Source: Lutjanus erythropterus (taxonomy: Eukaryota; Chordata; Actinopteri; Lutjaniformes; Lutjanidae). Taken from it: DNA of 64,000 bases. The stretch's first letter is position 1. Each line of letters opens with the position of its first letter. The stretch spans positions 38,346,705-38,410,704 of the forward strand of contig CM034592.1 in the NCBI GenBank assembly GCA_020091685.1, given 5' to 3'. The translations under genes and the position numbers were made by a program. Positions 1 to 13,018 of this stretch are shown in pieces. The notes below the pieces were generated by a model. It searched no databases and was not told the origin of the DNA. It was given only the letters and a program-made list of their open reading frames with translations.

Positions 1-1229
1 ATGAAGCTTTTTTGGTTTCTGAAGTGGGGCATGCCAGGAAAAGTCTGAGAACTACTTACTTAACATAAATAATAAAATACAAAAGTAAAATAAATGTAAC
101 TAGACATCAGTTAAATAATTGTCGGTGTTCATACACCAACATTTTTTTTTAAGCTTGAGCATATTTGAGTTATATTGTGCAGATTTATGAATTTGTAACA
201 TTGTGATGCGTCAAAATTGTAACAGATACACAACTGAATTCCAGTTGTTCAACGCTGAATGAAGTTACACAGAAAGTGGTGAAGTATCTTTGGTTACTCA
301 CAGCTAATGAGCAGAGAAAAACAGGAACCTATAATGTGGATCTGTCACTTCTGAATGATACATGATTAATAATTCCAGTATCGACATCTCTGTGTTGGCC
401 TGATGGATGTTAGGGTGGGTGTGTTCATAAACCCTGTAGCTGTATGTAGAATCAAAGAAGCAGAAAACTTTAGCTTGCATTTAGCTCGACTGCAGGATTT
501 ATTCTGCAGCACTCGCCTCTAAGGAGCTTTAGGTTCCTGTTGCCTGCGGGTCAAACAGGGCCTGTTTGATTATTGCACATGGTAGCAAGTAGTGTACAGT
601 GCAATTGGCACATAATTGCTATTTAGAACACAGTTGAAATGAAAAAACTATAGAAGTGCCTACTTTTTAACACATGTAACTTACTGTATACTTTAACAGT
701 GAACTGTACCGTAGTGTCAATGACATTTAAACATCTTTTAATGCCATTTTAGATCCTGTATGTTTTAACCATTTACATTCAATGCATGTTTATGTCTGCT
801 TTACACATTTTTTAACCCTTTACACATACTGGTCCAATAGATCTTACAGATGCATTCCTATAAACTTTACCTGCCATCAGCAAACATACAGTTTGAACAT
901 AATACATACAAAACATAAAACAACAGCCTAAATTCCAATGCATTTGATCATGAAAATTATTAAAAAGCAATCTAAAAGTAATGCTAAATACAAAGTTGTC
1001 ATGACAAGGATTTGAACGAGGGGAAAGCTTTTTAGTCATAACCTAAAAGATCACATGTCAGGGATATTAGATATAAATATTATCTTTATTTTTGGGTTGT
1101 GTTGCTTTTTTCTATAATGTATTTATTGATTAACAAGTGATGTACAATTATGATCAGTTTCTTGGAAAACTTTCTTGTGTAACTTCACAACACAACAGGA
1201 CAGCAGGAGAGGGCATGGATATATACATT

Positions 1230-1231
<2 letters not shown>

Positions 1232-1278
<47 letters not shown>

Positions 1279-1283
1279 GTGTG

Positions 1284-1316
<33 letters not shown>
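1232..1316. repeat. (TG)n microsatellite, imperfect
   Basis: About 42 TG units with a few TG to CG/GC interruptions (gtgcgtgtg near 1274 and 1289). It produces spurious Cys-Val and His-Thr frames on the two strands. Confidence 0.97.
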
Positions 1317-1495
1317 CCGTCCACGACTCAACAAAGTGCATATGCATGCATGCACGACACATCCACTAATTGAAGTCGAATCTCTAAATGTCACCCCAAA
1401 TCCATCCATCACCTCAAAATATGGCTTCCACTGCTGATTTAGTGAACTGGTGACACGCCACGCAAAGCTCAAATGTCATCACTCTCCTCCAGTGG

Positions 1496-1531
1496 GTGTG
1501 TGTGTGCGCGCGTGTGTGTGTGTGTGTGCGC
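1496..1531. repeat. (TG)n microsatellite with CG core
   Basis: Alternating purine-pyrimidine tract: TG repeats flanking GCGCGCG. It lies about 180 bp from the larger TG tract and looks like part of the same simple-repeat-rich patch. Confidence 0.9.
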
Positions 1532-3043
1532 TCAGAGTGGCATGTGCTGACAGAACATCCTCACACTTGCTGACTAGCTGTGAACAAGAGGAAGATTTCT
1601 TTGGTGACAGTCAGAAATATTTTCCACCACTCATCACATGTGGAGCCATGACTTTGACGGTGATCTTGGAAAAAGGAACACAGGCGAGGAGGAGGCCCCC
1701 ACTTACGTCTCCTCGGTGATGGTGGGGGGCGGTGGTGGGGTTGCTGGGTGCTGAAACATGATGTCTGACGTAGCAGGAACGAAGGGCTGCGATGCACGGA
1801 GGAGAGGAGGGAGGAATACTAAATGGACAAGAAAAATCTGTGACGCAGAAGTCACACCTCATGCTCGCAGGACTTATCTCCTTGGCAACTATCTCCGCCT
1901 GCTTCAACTCGCTTGCACCAATTGAAATTGTCTCTGTGTTTCCATCTCTTTCATTAGCTGACTCAAAGTTAATGTGCCTTTGAATGAAATTATGCATTCT
2001 GTCTGAGTGCCCTGTCTAATTTCATCCTCCTTTGGACAGACTTGAAACAGAAGCACATATTTCATGATGCTGCCAACACAAACACTGTTAACCTTGGACT
2101 TCAACACCCCAAATTTATTTTGGTGAGATCAGGCCGAGTGACATGACGGCAAAGCCCTGGATGAGAACGTAGCATGCTTCTGTTGGCCTGAGAGGACGAG
2201 GCAGAAATTTACACTCGTGTTATTTTTGTCCTTCCACCCTGCGGTGCCACCCTGCATGCCCTCTGACTGCCATCACGCTGCCCGGTGGCACTGAGCTAAT
2301 GATGTCACCATTTCAAGCCATCTCCCAGCCGGACCTCTTGACCCCCAAGCTCGTGCCAGGGACACATTAGTGACGATGTGTGGTTTGTGCAGCTGTGGAC
2401 ATGACAAAACAGCCTCATGCCAAGACGTTTGAGGATGCCTAAGTGCTGCTTGAGAAATCTGCGTGATTGACGTAAGAAAACACTGCCGTCGTGTTTGTGA
2501 ATTATTTCTACTCACAGGCCTTGGACGGAAACGGAAACTCTAAAGGACTTGCCTGCTCTGAGCTGAAAGGAGAGTAATCAAAACATAGCTGATGATGTAT
2601 GGCTGGGTTAAAACATAACTAACACCCCGGCCTCAGATGTAGCAGATATGACTAGGAGGAGCTGACCTCTGGCTGATGTAATAGCTGTGATTTGTCTTTG
2701 CCCTGTCATAACAACACAAAAGCGTGGTGGTTTCCTGGTGACTTGTCCACGCTGACAACTTGTGGACTCTCCTCGCGTCCTCAAAACTCCCTCCGCGATA
2801 ATGAAATACGCTTGGACACGTCTTGTTCCGATCCAGGAAAGCCATTCTTTTAGCTTCAGCTGCTGGGGTCTGCATGGGAGGCAGCTGTCAGAGAGAAAGA
2901 CCTGTCAATCACGCTGTCCCTCAGCTAGCAGCCGACAAGGTCATTAGACTTCATGTGACTTCCACGTCCCTGCATCAGCAGATTACTGCTTGTTTGGCAT
3001 GTTTACGTGTTCTCATAAACTGAAAGCTACATGTGATGCAGCT

Positions 3044-3879
3044 TTAAAGGAGCAATATGTAACATCTGGGTGTCCAAAAATCAGTGATGCAGTCGGAGCC
3101 ATTGACTATTTAATGCACAATCTATGGTTGAAGAGAGAAGTTTCTCCCCCGCCTCCTCCTCCCCACATTTTAGAAAGCTCAGGCAGGAGCTCAGGAGTGC
3201 AAGACAAGTGCAACATTGTAATTTGACAATAACAACCAATGACAGTTCCTCCACTCTAAGTTTTTCAACTGTTTATAACTGTCAAGTACCTGCCAATGCG
3301 AAGCTAAGTCTGTTATCCTGAAAAACAAGAGCCTTATGCTCCGGAAATACACACTCTGGAGGTGGAGTTCAGTGGCTGTCTGCCTTCCGGACTACATCAA
3401 CATATTGCTCAGTTTATCCGTGGTAAACATGTACTCCTAAAAGACTTCTAATGATTTCTCAAGACTCATAAACAGACACTTACTCATTTGGTGAACATTC
3501 TGCATTAATGTTAACTCTAATTAACATGAAACGAGCAAACAAGAACAGTTATTCCATCCCAGAATAGAAATTTCAAAGGGCAGCGTTGATGTCAGAGAAG
3601 CCAATGAGTGAATAAATAAATGTCTGTTTATGACTTGTAGGAAATCAGTACTAATCTTTTAGATGGAGTAGATGTTTTTAATGATTAATTGAGCAAAATG
3701 TTAAAAGAGTCTGGCAGTCAGAAGCCACATAGCTCAAAGTCCAGAGCAGTGGGCTTTTGTTCTCAGGATATTGGGCTTAGCTTTACACTGACAAACAATG
3801 CCTTAAAATGGTATAAACAGCTGATCAGCTTACAGTGGAGTATACTATGTTAATTGTTTGCTACATATTTCTCTTTTAA
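3044..3879. mobile_element. TTAA-flanked TIR element (group C), 836 bp
   Basis: The left end reads TTAAAGGAGCAATATGTA. The right end, reverse-complemented, reads TTAAAAGAGAAATATGTAGC. Both include the TTAA that would be the duplicated target. A second copy lies at 18440-18987: the segments 3610-3790 and 18600-18780 match in the same direction. Here 3440-3520 also matches 18550-18620 in reverse, so this copy has an internal fold-back. No transposase is visible, so it is non-autonomous. TTAA targets are typical of the piggyBac and Kolobok superfamilies; I cannot decide between them. Confidence 0.7.
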
Positions 3880-4838
3880 AATGAAACAAGCAAACAAAAA
3901 CTGTTCCAGCTTGGAATGAACACTGGGGCTGTAGCATCGGCGTCACAGTAGTGTGTAATCTAAATATGTTATAGATTTCTCCTTTAAAAGCGTTATATAC
4001 TGTAGCGTATATGCATATTGCAAAATGTTCACAGACATTCACAGGGTGATCTCTTACTTAAATATGTGAATCACAGCTCTCAATGAAACCCCTGGTTGTA
4101 TTTCAGCCTGTCAATCAAAGCAGATCTATTTTTGCATGTGTCTGAACCCTGGGGATTTCTGCCATCACTGAGCGCACCATAAATGTGTGACATCTTCACA
4201 ATGGGCACTCTGCAGTGTTTTGTGGCCAATCCATGGAGGATTTTAGACCCACTTTCCCAGCAGTCCGAGTAAACCAGATGAACCTTGTGCTAAAACGTCT
4301 GTGCATCGATGTAAAAGGTTACTGTTCTCTTATTTGTAATAGAGATATATGCTGTGCTTTTAAATGATTTATTCAGAACACCATTTTTGAAATGCGTGTC
4401 AGACCTGGACAGATTTAGCGCTTTCAGCTATTTCAATGCCACACCACAAATAAGGTAGCATTTAGGATTAGGAAAAGGTTTTTTGTGTACACTTAAAGAA
4501 ACATATGGGAGCGTTTGTAGGATGTGACTGGATAGGATGAAGATTAGCATGTCCACTTACCTCCTCCATCAGAATTTTTCCTGCAGTGTAAGAATTGCTG
4601 ACCAGTGTTTCTGCAGGTTTCAACAAGTTGAATTTAAGATTTTTTTTAAGGCCATTATAAATGTGACCTATTTTCTATGTCCATACTGGCAAAAAATACA
4701 TGCACACTTTGCATAGTGGTTATTAGTTTAAGGTAGTTACTAACTAGTATGATCAATCAAGTATTTTACACATTTAAAAGTGAGACCGAAGTTAGTACAA
4801 CTTTCTAAAAGTAATGTGAACTCCAATTCAATCAATTT

Positions 4839-5302
4839 TTAAAGGGACAGTTCACCGGATAATCAAAAATACTTTTTTTTCATCTACGAGCATTATTTAT
4901 CCATCAAGATAGTTTGATGGCGAGTTGCAGAGTGTTGCAAATATTGGCCACACAGATATCTGGCTTTTCGCAAAGGTAGTGGTACTAGATGGCACTTGGC
5001 TTGAGGTGCTCAAAGTGCCAAAAAAACACCTAAATAATCCAGCACCAGTATCTCTTTAGAAACCCTTGACCCTGTTACTCGTGATAATCCACCGACCTTG
5101 TTGTGGGCAGTTTCATATAGGAACTATTTTCTTTCTAGTAGATAGAAAGTAATTCTTATTAGATTCTACTTTAAGAAGAAAGTAGTACCTACATGAAACT
5201 GCTCACAACAAGGTCTTTGGTATATCTTGAGTAACTACAAGTAGCCTTACAAGTAAGAGCAAAAATACAGATTTTTGATTTTAGGGTGAACTGTCCCTTT
5301 AA
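4839..5302. mobile_element. TTAA-flanked TIR element (group A), 464 bp
   Basis: Starts TTAAAGGGACAGTTCACC and ends GGTGAACTGTCCCTTTAA, near-perfect inverted termini of about 18 bp. Internally 5094-5140 and 5175-5220 are inverted relative to each other (ACCTTGTTGTG / CACAACAAGGT region), so it can fold into a large hairpin. A relative sits at 42693-43142. No coding capacity. Non-autonomous piggyBac- or Kolobok-type MITE by target site. Confidence 0.85.
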
Positions 5303-6496
5303 GATCTGTTTCAGACAAATCATATTCATTAAATGAATGGAAAAACAAGAAGTATTCATGACTGACATGGAAGCTGCTGTTTGATTATATATTTTCATTC
5401 ATGTAGATTGTACATTTTTACTCAGTTTATCCATCAGGGAGTCATGTTTGGGCAGCTCATGTTACATAAAACGTTATTATAAATTGCTCTCAGAACAGTA
5501 TTGTGAGCGATGCTATCTGTTACTTGCAAGTTTAGTTAATTGGATTGATTTAATTTGACTGCTGTCTGTTATCATGGCTGGATGTATATCTATGTGGGCA
5601 GTGGATGGATATGTGATGAACAGCTGACAGTGACTGACATCTGACCAAAATGAAACACTTTATTCAAGACTTTCATACGTTTCTTTTGTAGCAGTTAAAT
5701 TAATGAGAAAGATCTATATTTTGTTATATATTATATGTGTGTTCACTTTGCTAATGCTTTTATTCCTGTACAAATGTACAACACCGTCTACATCATGTCG
5801 GAAGGCCTGAGCTTTGCTATAAAGTGTAGCCGTCTTGTTGTTTCTAGCCAGAGAGTTACATGAGAAACAGATGTTCTCTTAATCTCAGCCTCATGGGTCC
5901 ATCTGTGCCTCCTGTAGTATTGTCTGCCGTCATGAGCAGCACTTACATTTCTTTTTTTGTCTCTAACATGCTCACAGAAGCCAGACCGAGGGCAAAGGCA
6001 GAGACTTCGCTCGGAAAGCCAGTCACATTGCCCTTTCCACTAGCACCGTTCCACACAGCCCGAGGGCTGCTGGGTGTAAGAGGCTGTCCTTGGTTTCTGT
6101 TCCTCTGCAAATCTATTATGTGTGTGTTTGTGTTTGTGTGTCTCTCTGTGTGTCTCTACAGAGCCAGAGACAATGAATGACTGATGATAGGGTGACACTG
6201 CAGCCTGGTCACTCATCTCAGTGCACCAAAATTAAAGGGATTGCACCAGCGATAAATGAGATTAGATGAGTCTCAGGAGAGCGTGTGTGTGGGTGGAGGG
6301 TTACCAAACATGGATTTTGATCTCATTGTACCAAATGTAATTTTCAGTGAAGAAGATTCATGCTGAATGCCGCTGTTAATATCTCTGCCACCAAGTTCAA
6401 ACAGCATTTGAATGGTACAATATGTTAACTTACAATAAAAACTCATGCAGTATTTATCAATATTTATTTCTGTTTTCAAAGTTTTTCATATTAACT

Positions 6497-6560
6497 CAGG
6501 GGTTCTCAAACTTTTCCATGCTAAGGTGCACCTAATATTTTATAAGATTGTGGCCAGGAT
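6497..6560 (+). mobile_element. hAT-type terminal sequence, fragment
   Basis: Begins CAGGGGTTCTCAAACTTTT, the kind of terminus shared by many vertebrate hAT (Charlie-like) elements and by the right end of the element at 33279-34155 seen in reverse. I could not find the matching other end or an 8-bp duplication, so the length is uncertain. Confidence 0.5.
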
Positions 6561-8506
6561 TGCCCTTTTGTAAGGTGTCTTTAAAAACTCATTGAAAATA
6601 TTATGCCAAATGTGAAAAAAACAAAACACTGCCCCCCTGGCAGCTCCTGCCTATGTTGCCCTCTGATGAATCACCCTCCTCCAGTACAGCTGCTTTGTAT
6701 AAATGATTTGTGAAGTTTGATGTCTGCTTTTGTGAAATATGAAATCCTGGATGGATCGGCACAAATTGTTTTTTGTTTTTTGTTTTTTTTGTTTTTTACA
6801 GACTTTCATGGTTATCAGACATGATTTTGGAGATTCCCAGAGTTTTCCTTTCAACTGACATTTGTGGTTCAGAGTAAAACATCTTGACTATTAGGTGGAT
6901 TGTCATTACTTTCCTCTAGTGCCATCATCAGGGCAAAATTTAAATTCGTTACACATTTGTTTATGCCTGCAGTGACATTCCCACCAGTCTCAGCTGCACT
7001 TGTGTTTAGTTAGTGCAGGGGAGTTTATCTCCATTTCATCCAGTTCCACATCAGCATTATGGTTGACCTCAAAGAGTCACTTGTACATGTAAGACTTAAT
7101 GTATGTATTTGTTTGATTATTATCGATTTTGGTGATAATTTAATAATTAATAACTAGCTCTGAAACCAGACATCTGGGAAAAATAATGGCAAGCAGACAT
7201 TCAAGTGTACAATAATTATATAATTTGTCTGATAAATTAAAGGTAGTATCAGTGGGATTTTTCTGAACTCTTCATAAACGCATTAGGACGTCAAATTCCA
7301 ACATTTTGCGTTGTTGAAACGTCCCAAGCACAGCAAAACAATGAGAAAAAATAAAGAAATAGAGGCAAAGGGCACGGTCTCAGTGTGATCCCTTGTCAGA
7401 TGTCTTGTTAAATGAACGTCTCAGAGCTGGTCACGTTTTGGTAACAGTGTAGATTTACTCTGTCTGCATTTATGACAAAGAATAAAAGAGCAGAATCGTC
7501 ATCTCTGGTGGCCAAACAGCACTTGCTCTGTATAAGTGCAAATCCTCCGTTCCTTTTAGGATTATTATTTGCTTACATTTTCATGTTCTACATGTTTACA
7601 AAATGAATACAAATCTCTGTACAGTACATTTTGACAGTGACTGTATAGTGGATTTTAAAATAAAATCAACAGAACAAAATTCTCTCTCTTAAATTTATGA
7701 AAGAAAAAGTATGTCAAACAAAAAAATATACACCGACTTCCTAAACTGGACCATTATCTTTTATTTTTAGTGTCTTGCATTTTATAACAGCAGTGAAGTA
7801 ATTTCGAATCGTCCTCTCTTGTGGATAAACAGTGCACGCTTTGCCTGGAAAGACCTCAACACGTTACTTTTAGCTAGCGATACTGGAGGGATATTTTTAC
7901 TGGCAATAAAATACATAAAAACGGACAGCTGACTTAATAAAAACATGGCAAACTTAATGTGAGACAACTAATATCCATATTGAGGATTACCAATAATCCT
8001 TTGCTACTACTACTCAATGCAGGTGCCAATTAATAACTGCAGATGGCGTTGTTGTCCCATTTAGTGGGACGTAACCATTGAACCTTTTGAACTATGTCAC
8101 ATCTGCATATTCAGCCACTACTGCACACTCTAGTGGTCATAAGCGATGATTGAAAAGGATTATGTTTCTAGGTCTTTATATTGTTTTTTAAGGAACCTTT
8201 AAATATACAAAGTAGTATACGTGATAATGTAAAAATAACAATAAGGACTGTTTCAGTTTGTGTTGCCTACACGAAGGGTTTCAAATGTATGTTTGCTTAA
8301 AAATGAAATGCTAGGCTGCTATCAACGTCACTAGCTAGCCACTTGGCTGGAGTGCCACATCTGGAGATGACTATATGATTTTTTTTATCGAGCACGCAGA
8401 TAACAAAGTAGGGGCATGCATACATTCTTGGACATGTTGGTTACAGACACTGTACTTTTGTAATACAACATGTAATTGCATTGCTAATGATATTCTTTGC
8501 AACCAG

Positions 8507-8568
8507 TTGTGGACCAGATAAAATGAGGGTCTGGGCTGTATTGGGCCCATGGGCCTTGAGTTTGCCAC
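8507..8568 (-). mobile_element. hAT end fragment, same family as 59491-60014
   Basis: Reverse-complemented, this reads GGCAAACTCAAGGCCC and then a CTCATTTTAT segment followed by GGTCCAC, closely following the order of motifs at 59499-59560 (GTCAAACTCAAGGCCC ... CTCATTTTAT ... GGCCCGC). Only one end is recognisable here. Confidence 0.55.
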
Positions 8569-11500
8569 TTAGCAAATATTTGCATGGTAACTAAACTAAG
8601 ATATGAACATAGCAAATTACATCTGTTAAACATCAGCATGTTCACATAGTCTGTGCATATTTGCATGAGAGAGTTAGTATTTAGCTCAAAGTACTGGCTG
8701 TGTTTATAATCACAGCCTCACAGAGCTGCTAGCCTGGTTTAGCCTTGATCACATTTTTTGTTTGGAATTAAACTGGCATATTTTACTATTTATAGAATAA
8801 ACCTAATGACCTAATCTGTAAGTGAAAGTCAGTATTTGCATGTAAATCAATTATAATTGTAGCCCATTTTCTAAATTCTAGCCCAGGGGACGAACTGGCT
8901 GGGCCGCCCACTGTTAACAATGACATGGCAGACAGAGCTGCTGACACCGTACAGATGGCAGCTAAATCTGGTGGCGAGAGAATTACACAAATTCAGGCAT
9001 CTGTGGGCATCGTTAAACCCTGATCGCCACATAAACACTTCCCTCAATAGCTCAGCTGAGAGAGAGCAGTGGAGCTTCTCCGTTGCACGAGGGTAATACA
9101 AACCCTCCGCGAGATCAACCGACCATCTCATTTGCCCTGGCAGTTGGCAAGGCTGGGGAGGTGTGTGTTGGCGGTTGACAAGTCAGGGGAGAGTCCTGGG
9201 TTGACAGGGCACACTCCTCGTCGAGTGGCAGACAACGTGAGTGGAAAAAGCAAGGGAAGTTGCCACAGATTTCTTCTTCTGGTGGTTTTATTCTCCATTT
9301 AATGGAACTACAGCCATATTTAGGGGTCTATCTGTTATTTTTACATTTACTTGTCTTCTTCTTACTCCCTCTGTCTCTCTTTCCTTCTGCCTTGTTTCCT
9401 CTTTTTCTCACCTTCTTTTCCTCATGCTGGGAGATGACACACTTATGAGGCCATGGTTAATCAGAGCTCATCCTCGGGGCGGAAGGATGTTGCTACTAGG
9501 TTTACACGCTCTCTCTTCACACTGTCTTGATTTCTGCATGCTAGCTATGCTCTGAAATAGCCAGCTGGCCGAGAATGAGGGATCGAGACCTTGTGATGGA
9601 TTGATGGAGAGTAATAAGGCATCAGGGTGCAGTCAGGGCTGGGTTCAATTAACTTTCCACAGATTCTATAATGAAAACAGCTTGCAATTTATAATTTAGT
9701 CATTTCTCATGATATGACATTTCACACCAAAGATTTATAATGCTTCAATTCTACAGAAAGTGAAATTAATGCTGTCATTGCATATGCATGTGTACAGACA
9801 TCGATAGGGTGTCATATCTTGAGATGAAGACTTTAAATGTGAACTCTGAAGCTCCTCTGTAGTGTCCCAAAATCACCACACTTCACTGCTAACTGACAGC
9901 AGACTGGGCGTCTGTGTGTGTTTTGTGTATGCCTGCACATGTATGCACGTCATCCTCCAGTGCTGTTGCTCGAGGGTGTTTACAGTTGTCTTTCAATCCG
10001 GTGCACAGAGCTTTGATTCAGTTTGTGAGGCTTCAGTCATGGTTCTGTGTCCCCTGACGCACAGACACCACTGACAGCTGACAGGGACACAGTGGCCGAG
10101 GCAACAATGGCCAGTGACAGCTTAAATCTCACAGCGGCATTTCATAATATCGCTGTGAACAGACCCACAGGCGCACGCTGAAAACAGCTGGTTCTCAAGG
10201 TGTGGGCTGGAGACCCACAAAGGTCATTAGAGGGCTCTGTGTGGTCTCAAAACTAGCAAACATTTGGTATTGCTATTGATAACAGAAAATTAGATAATTT
10301 ATGGCCAACTTGGGGAATTTAAAGATGGGCTTAGGATGGTATTTTTATGAACATAATTTGGGCTTACCCATGTGTTGAATGCATTTCCTTCATAATAAAA
10401 CATCAACAAATCCATGGTTTAAAGAAGTATCGACTGCACGTTTTTTTAATCACTTAATTATCTTTGTGTGACATCACTGTCACCAGTGTGGCTAACGTTA
10501 GCTGTGTGGGTTTCCCCTGCCCCGAAACACTCTGGGTTGCAGTGCTCCCTGTACAGCTGAGCACAGATGTTTTCGTGCTCCATAACGTCATCTTCTTCTT
10601 TTGCTGCTGAATTCCGGCAGTTCTCTTCTTCCTCAAGTGACAAATTTTTGTCAGATGATCCGTCACGGCGTCTCCTACAGCCTGGCAGGGAAAACAGCAA
10701 TTGATGCAATATCTCATCATCAGTGGGGAAAGAGTTAAGACTGATTGAAATTTGTTGGTTCAAGCCTACATAAGCACGTCATTTATCCATTTTTTACAGA
10801 GGGAAAACATGATTGGATTTTGATATAAGGATACAAGATTTCTTGTATTTTTGTTGGCATGTATTGTCAAATAAGTGCACAATATGACCAGAGATGTGAT
10901 AGAAAAGGGTAAAAATGCATTTTTTAATTCAATGCAACTTTTAATTGAAATCTGGTGATTGTTCTTCCTGACACTGTTTTGCAGGGGTATTCTTGCTGTA
11001 TCCTCGGCTTTGCACCACCTAAGCTGATTGTCAGAGCATGTTTCTCTCCTATAACAGAATGGTAGTGTGTGGACCCAGACCTTTCCTCAGCACTAATAAC
11101 TTGTACAAGCTTTTTAGGATCTAGCACACTATGAAATATAGATTTGTTTTATTCTGGTGGCCATAAAACACTGAAAAATAAATATTTCATTGCCACAATA
11201 GTTTACATTGCCATGTTGCTGTGTTTTATGTATGACCATCAACTCTATTTTTTGATGTTTTTAATGGCCCAGAAGCGTACAGCTGGCTGGCTCTTGAAAT
11301 ATTCCTCACAATTCACACAGTGGATGTTGATGTTGTGTGCTTTGGACTTTGGGACAAACATAGAATGACATCAGACATGATGTCAAGTGAAGGGAACACT
11401 GTTTTTGTACCTGTGGCCCCTCAGCTGCAGCTGTTTGTCAGTGACTGCTCAAAGGACTTCGTTTTTCTTGAAGGACCAGCATTTTAGCTTACAAGTTCTA

Positions 11501-12111
11501 AACGTACTTTAAATAATACCTATATACTTGAGGATGGATTATGAACATCAGAAACAGAGCTTTACTGTGGGTCATCAGGGTGTCTGCAGCTTCACCATCT
11601 TTCTGCAGATAATTGCTTCTATCTGGATATGAGGGAATTACTTGACATGTGGCTCTGATGGATGTCACTCATATACTGTATGGTGGCACCATATGAACTG
11701 AAGCCTAAATCTTTCCTGAAGGGGAATGAGATCATGTCACACTTAAGTTTAAAATATTACAGAGACATCAGAAAGCAATAATGTCAAAGTTTATCCGACG
11801 GTCATTTGCAGCAAACACCACTGATGATGTTTTAACTTCAAAGTGGAAAGAGACAAGATGAACCAGATGGTGAGCCGTGCATGTTCTCATTAAATGTTTC
11901 GGCAACTAGAGTGGAAAACACATCCACCTTCTTAATGCCCACTTAGTTTTATGCACAACCATCTTTTTATCCTTGTAATCACAGCATTAAAGACCAACCA
12001 CTTTAATGAGGGAGTTTTACCTTCACTAAAATAAGGTGTAATGTCCACAGTATAAAATGTAAATTAAGTTCTAGATTTTCATATTTCCATCTGGTGCATT
12101 TTCAAGTAGTT

Positions 12112-12700
12112 CTACAACCCCAATACCTAAAAAGTTGGAACACTGTATAAAACAAATAAAAACAGAATGCAATTCATTTTTCAACTTGTATTCAATTGAC
12201 CACAGTACAAAGACAAGATATTTACCATTGATGCTGAAAGGTGCATGCAGCTTTTTGAGCAACAAATGCTGCCATCCAGATGACATCATTTTCAGGGACG
12301 CCACGGCTTATTTCAGCAAGACAATGCCAAGACACATTCTGCATGTGTTACAACAGCGTGGCTTCTTAGTAAAAGAATTCAGGTACTAAACTGACCTGCC
12401 TGCAGTCCAGACCTGTCTCCTATTGAAAATGTGTGGTGCATTATGAAGCACAAAATATGACAACAGAGGCCCTGAACTGCTGAGCACTTGCAGTTGTATA
12501 TCAAACAAGAATGAGAAAGAATTTCACTTTCAGAACTTCAGCAGTTAGTGTTGTTAAAAGAAAAGGTGATGTATCACAATTTTGAACATGTCCTTGTCTG
12601 AACTTTTTTGGAATGCTGCAGCCATGAAATTCAGAATGAGTGAATATTTAGAAAAAGTATGAAGTTAAGAAGTTTTGACATTAAATTTCTTGTCTTTGTA
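12112..12700 (+). mobile_element. Tc1/mariner-type transposon remnant with broken transposase
   Basis: The left end CTACAACCCCAATACCTAAA resembles a fish Tc1/mariner terminal repeat. About 12323-12455 translates in one frame to a decayed DDE transposase C-terminal part: the DNAKTH motif with its catalytic-type Asp, then, after an in-frame stop, PACSPDLSPIENVW. The segment ending TTGTCTTTGTA at 12700 is where such elements normally continue to the second terminal repeat, but here the sequence switches abruptly to another repeat. Stops and missing N-terminal sequence show that it is dead. Confidence 0.8.
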
Positions 12701-13018
12701 TAGGCTTGGGCGATATAGCCGAGAAACCTGTCACGATAGCGAAGTTTCATGTCGGTCGATATCGATAACATTTTGGTTCTTTAATAAATTTATTACAGGT
12801 CTTCTGGAGATATGACAAAATCTGCTTTAGAGTACCACAGGTCAAGTTTAATAACCCTGCTAATTTTCTAGTCTGTATATTATATGTACAGGAGACATTT
12901 CTGCTTTTCTTTTTTCTTTTTTTCTGTTTTGCTGTCTGGTTGCTTTAAGAAGAGCGATATTTGGCTTATATTCTTAGTACCTCATACAACCCCACTTCAA
13001 AAACATCAGAACTATCTG
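12701..13018. mobile_element. composite repeat fragments (GGGCGATAT-type end and group B end)
   Basis: Directly after the mariner remnant comes GGCTTGGGCGATATAGCC with several further CGATAT-like words, resembling the terminus of a common fish interspersed element. At 12953-13018 a segment (gcgatatttggct ... CTCATACAACCCCACTT ... aactatct) matches the right part of the TTAA element at 62367-63212. Boundaries are approximate. Confidence 0.5.

Larger units (their letters stand above)
1..3043. other. upstream intergenic DNA with TG microsatellites
   Basis: No gene is supported. Open frames at 1123-1472 on both strands are created by the TG/CA repeat, and the remaining frames are short and lack domains. 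A G-rich patch (GGTGGGGGGCGG and similar) lies near 1720-1745 on the + strand. Confidence 0.6.
5303..12110. other. intergenic DNA, no supported gene
   Basis: A+T-rich unique sequence. Frames of up to about 106 residues (5860-6180) and 104 residues (9241-9555) exist but carry no recognisable domain or intron-exon logic. Two transposon-end fragments (6497 and 8507) are listed separately. A short palindrome GTCCCatttagtGGGAC lies near 8055-8072. Confidence 0.55.

Noticed and set aside
1123..1472. Open frames of 64-95 codons on both strands
   Set aside because: Created by the TG/CA microsatellite (Cys-Val and Thr-His repeats), not genes.
7491..7840. Short direct repeat (gaatcgtc-tctctggtgg / gaatcgtc-tctcttgtgg)
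   Set aside because: Only about 30 bp similar; could be coincidence or part of an unrecognised element without visible ends.
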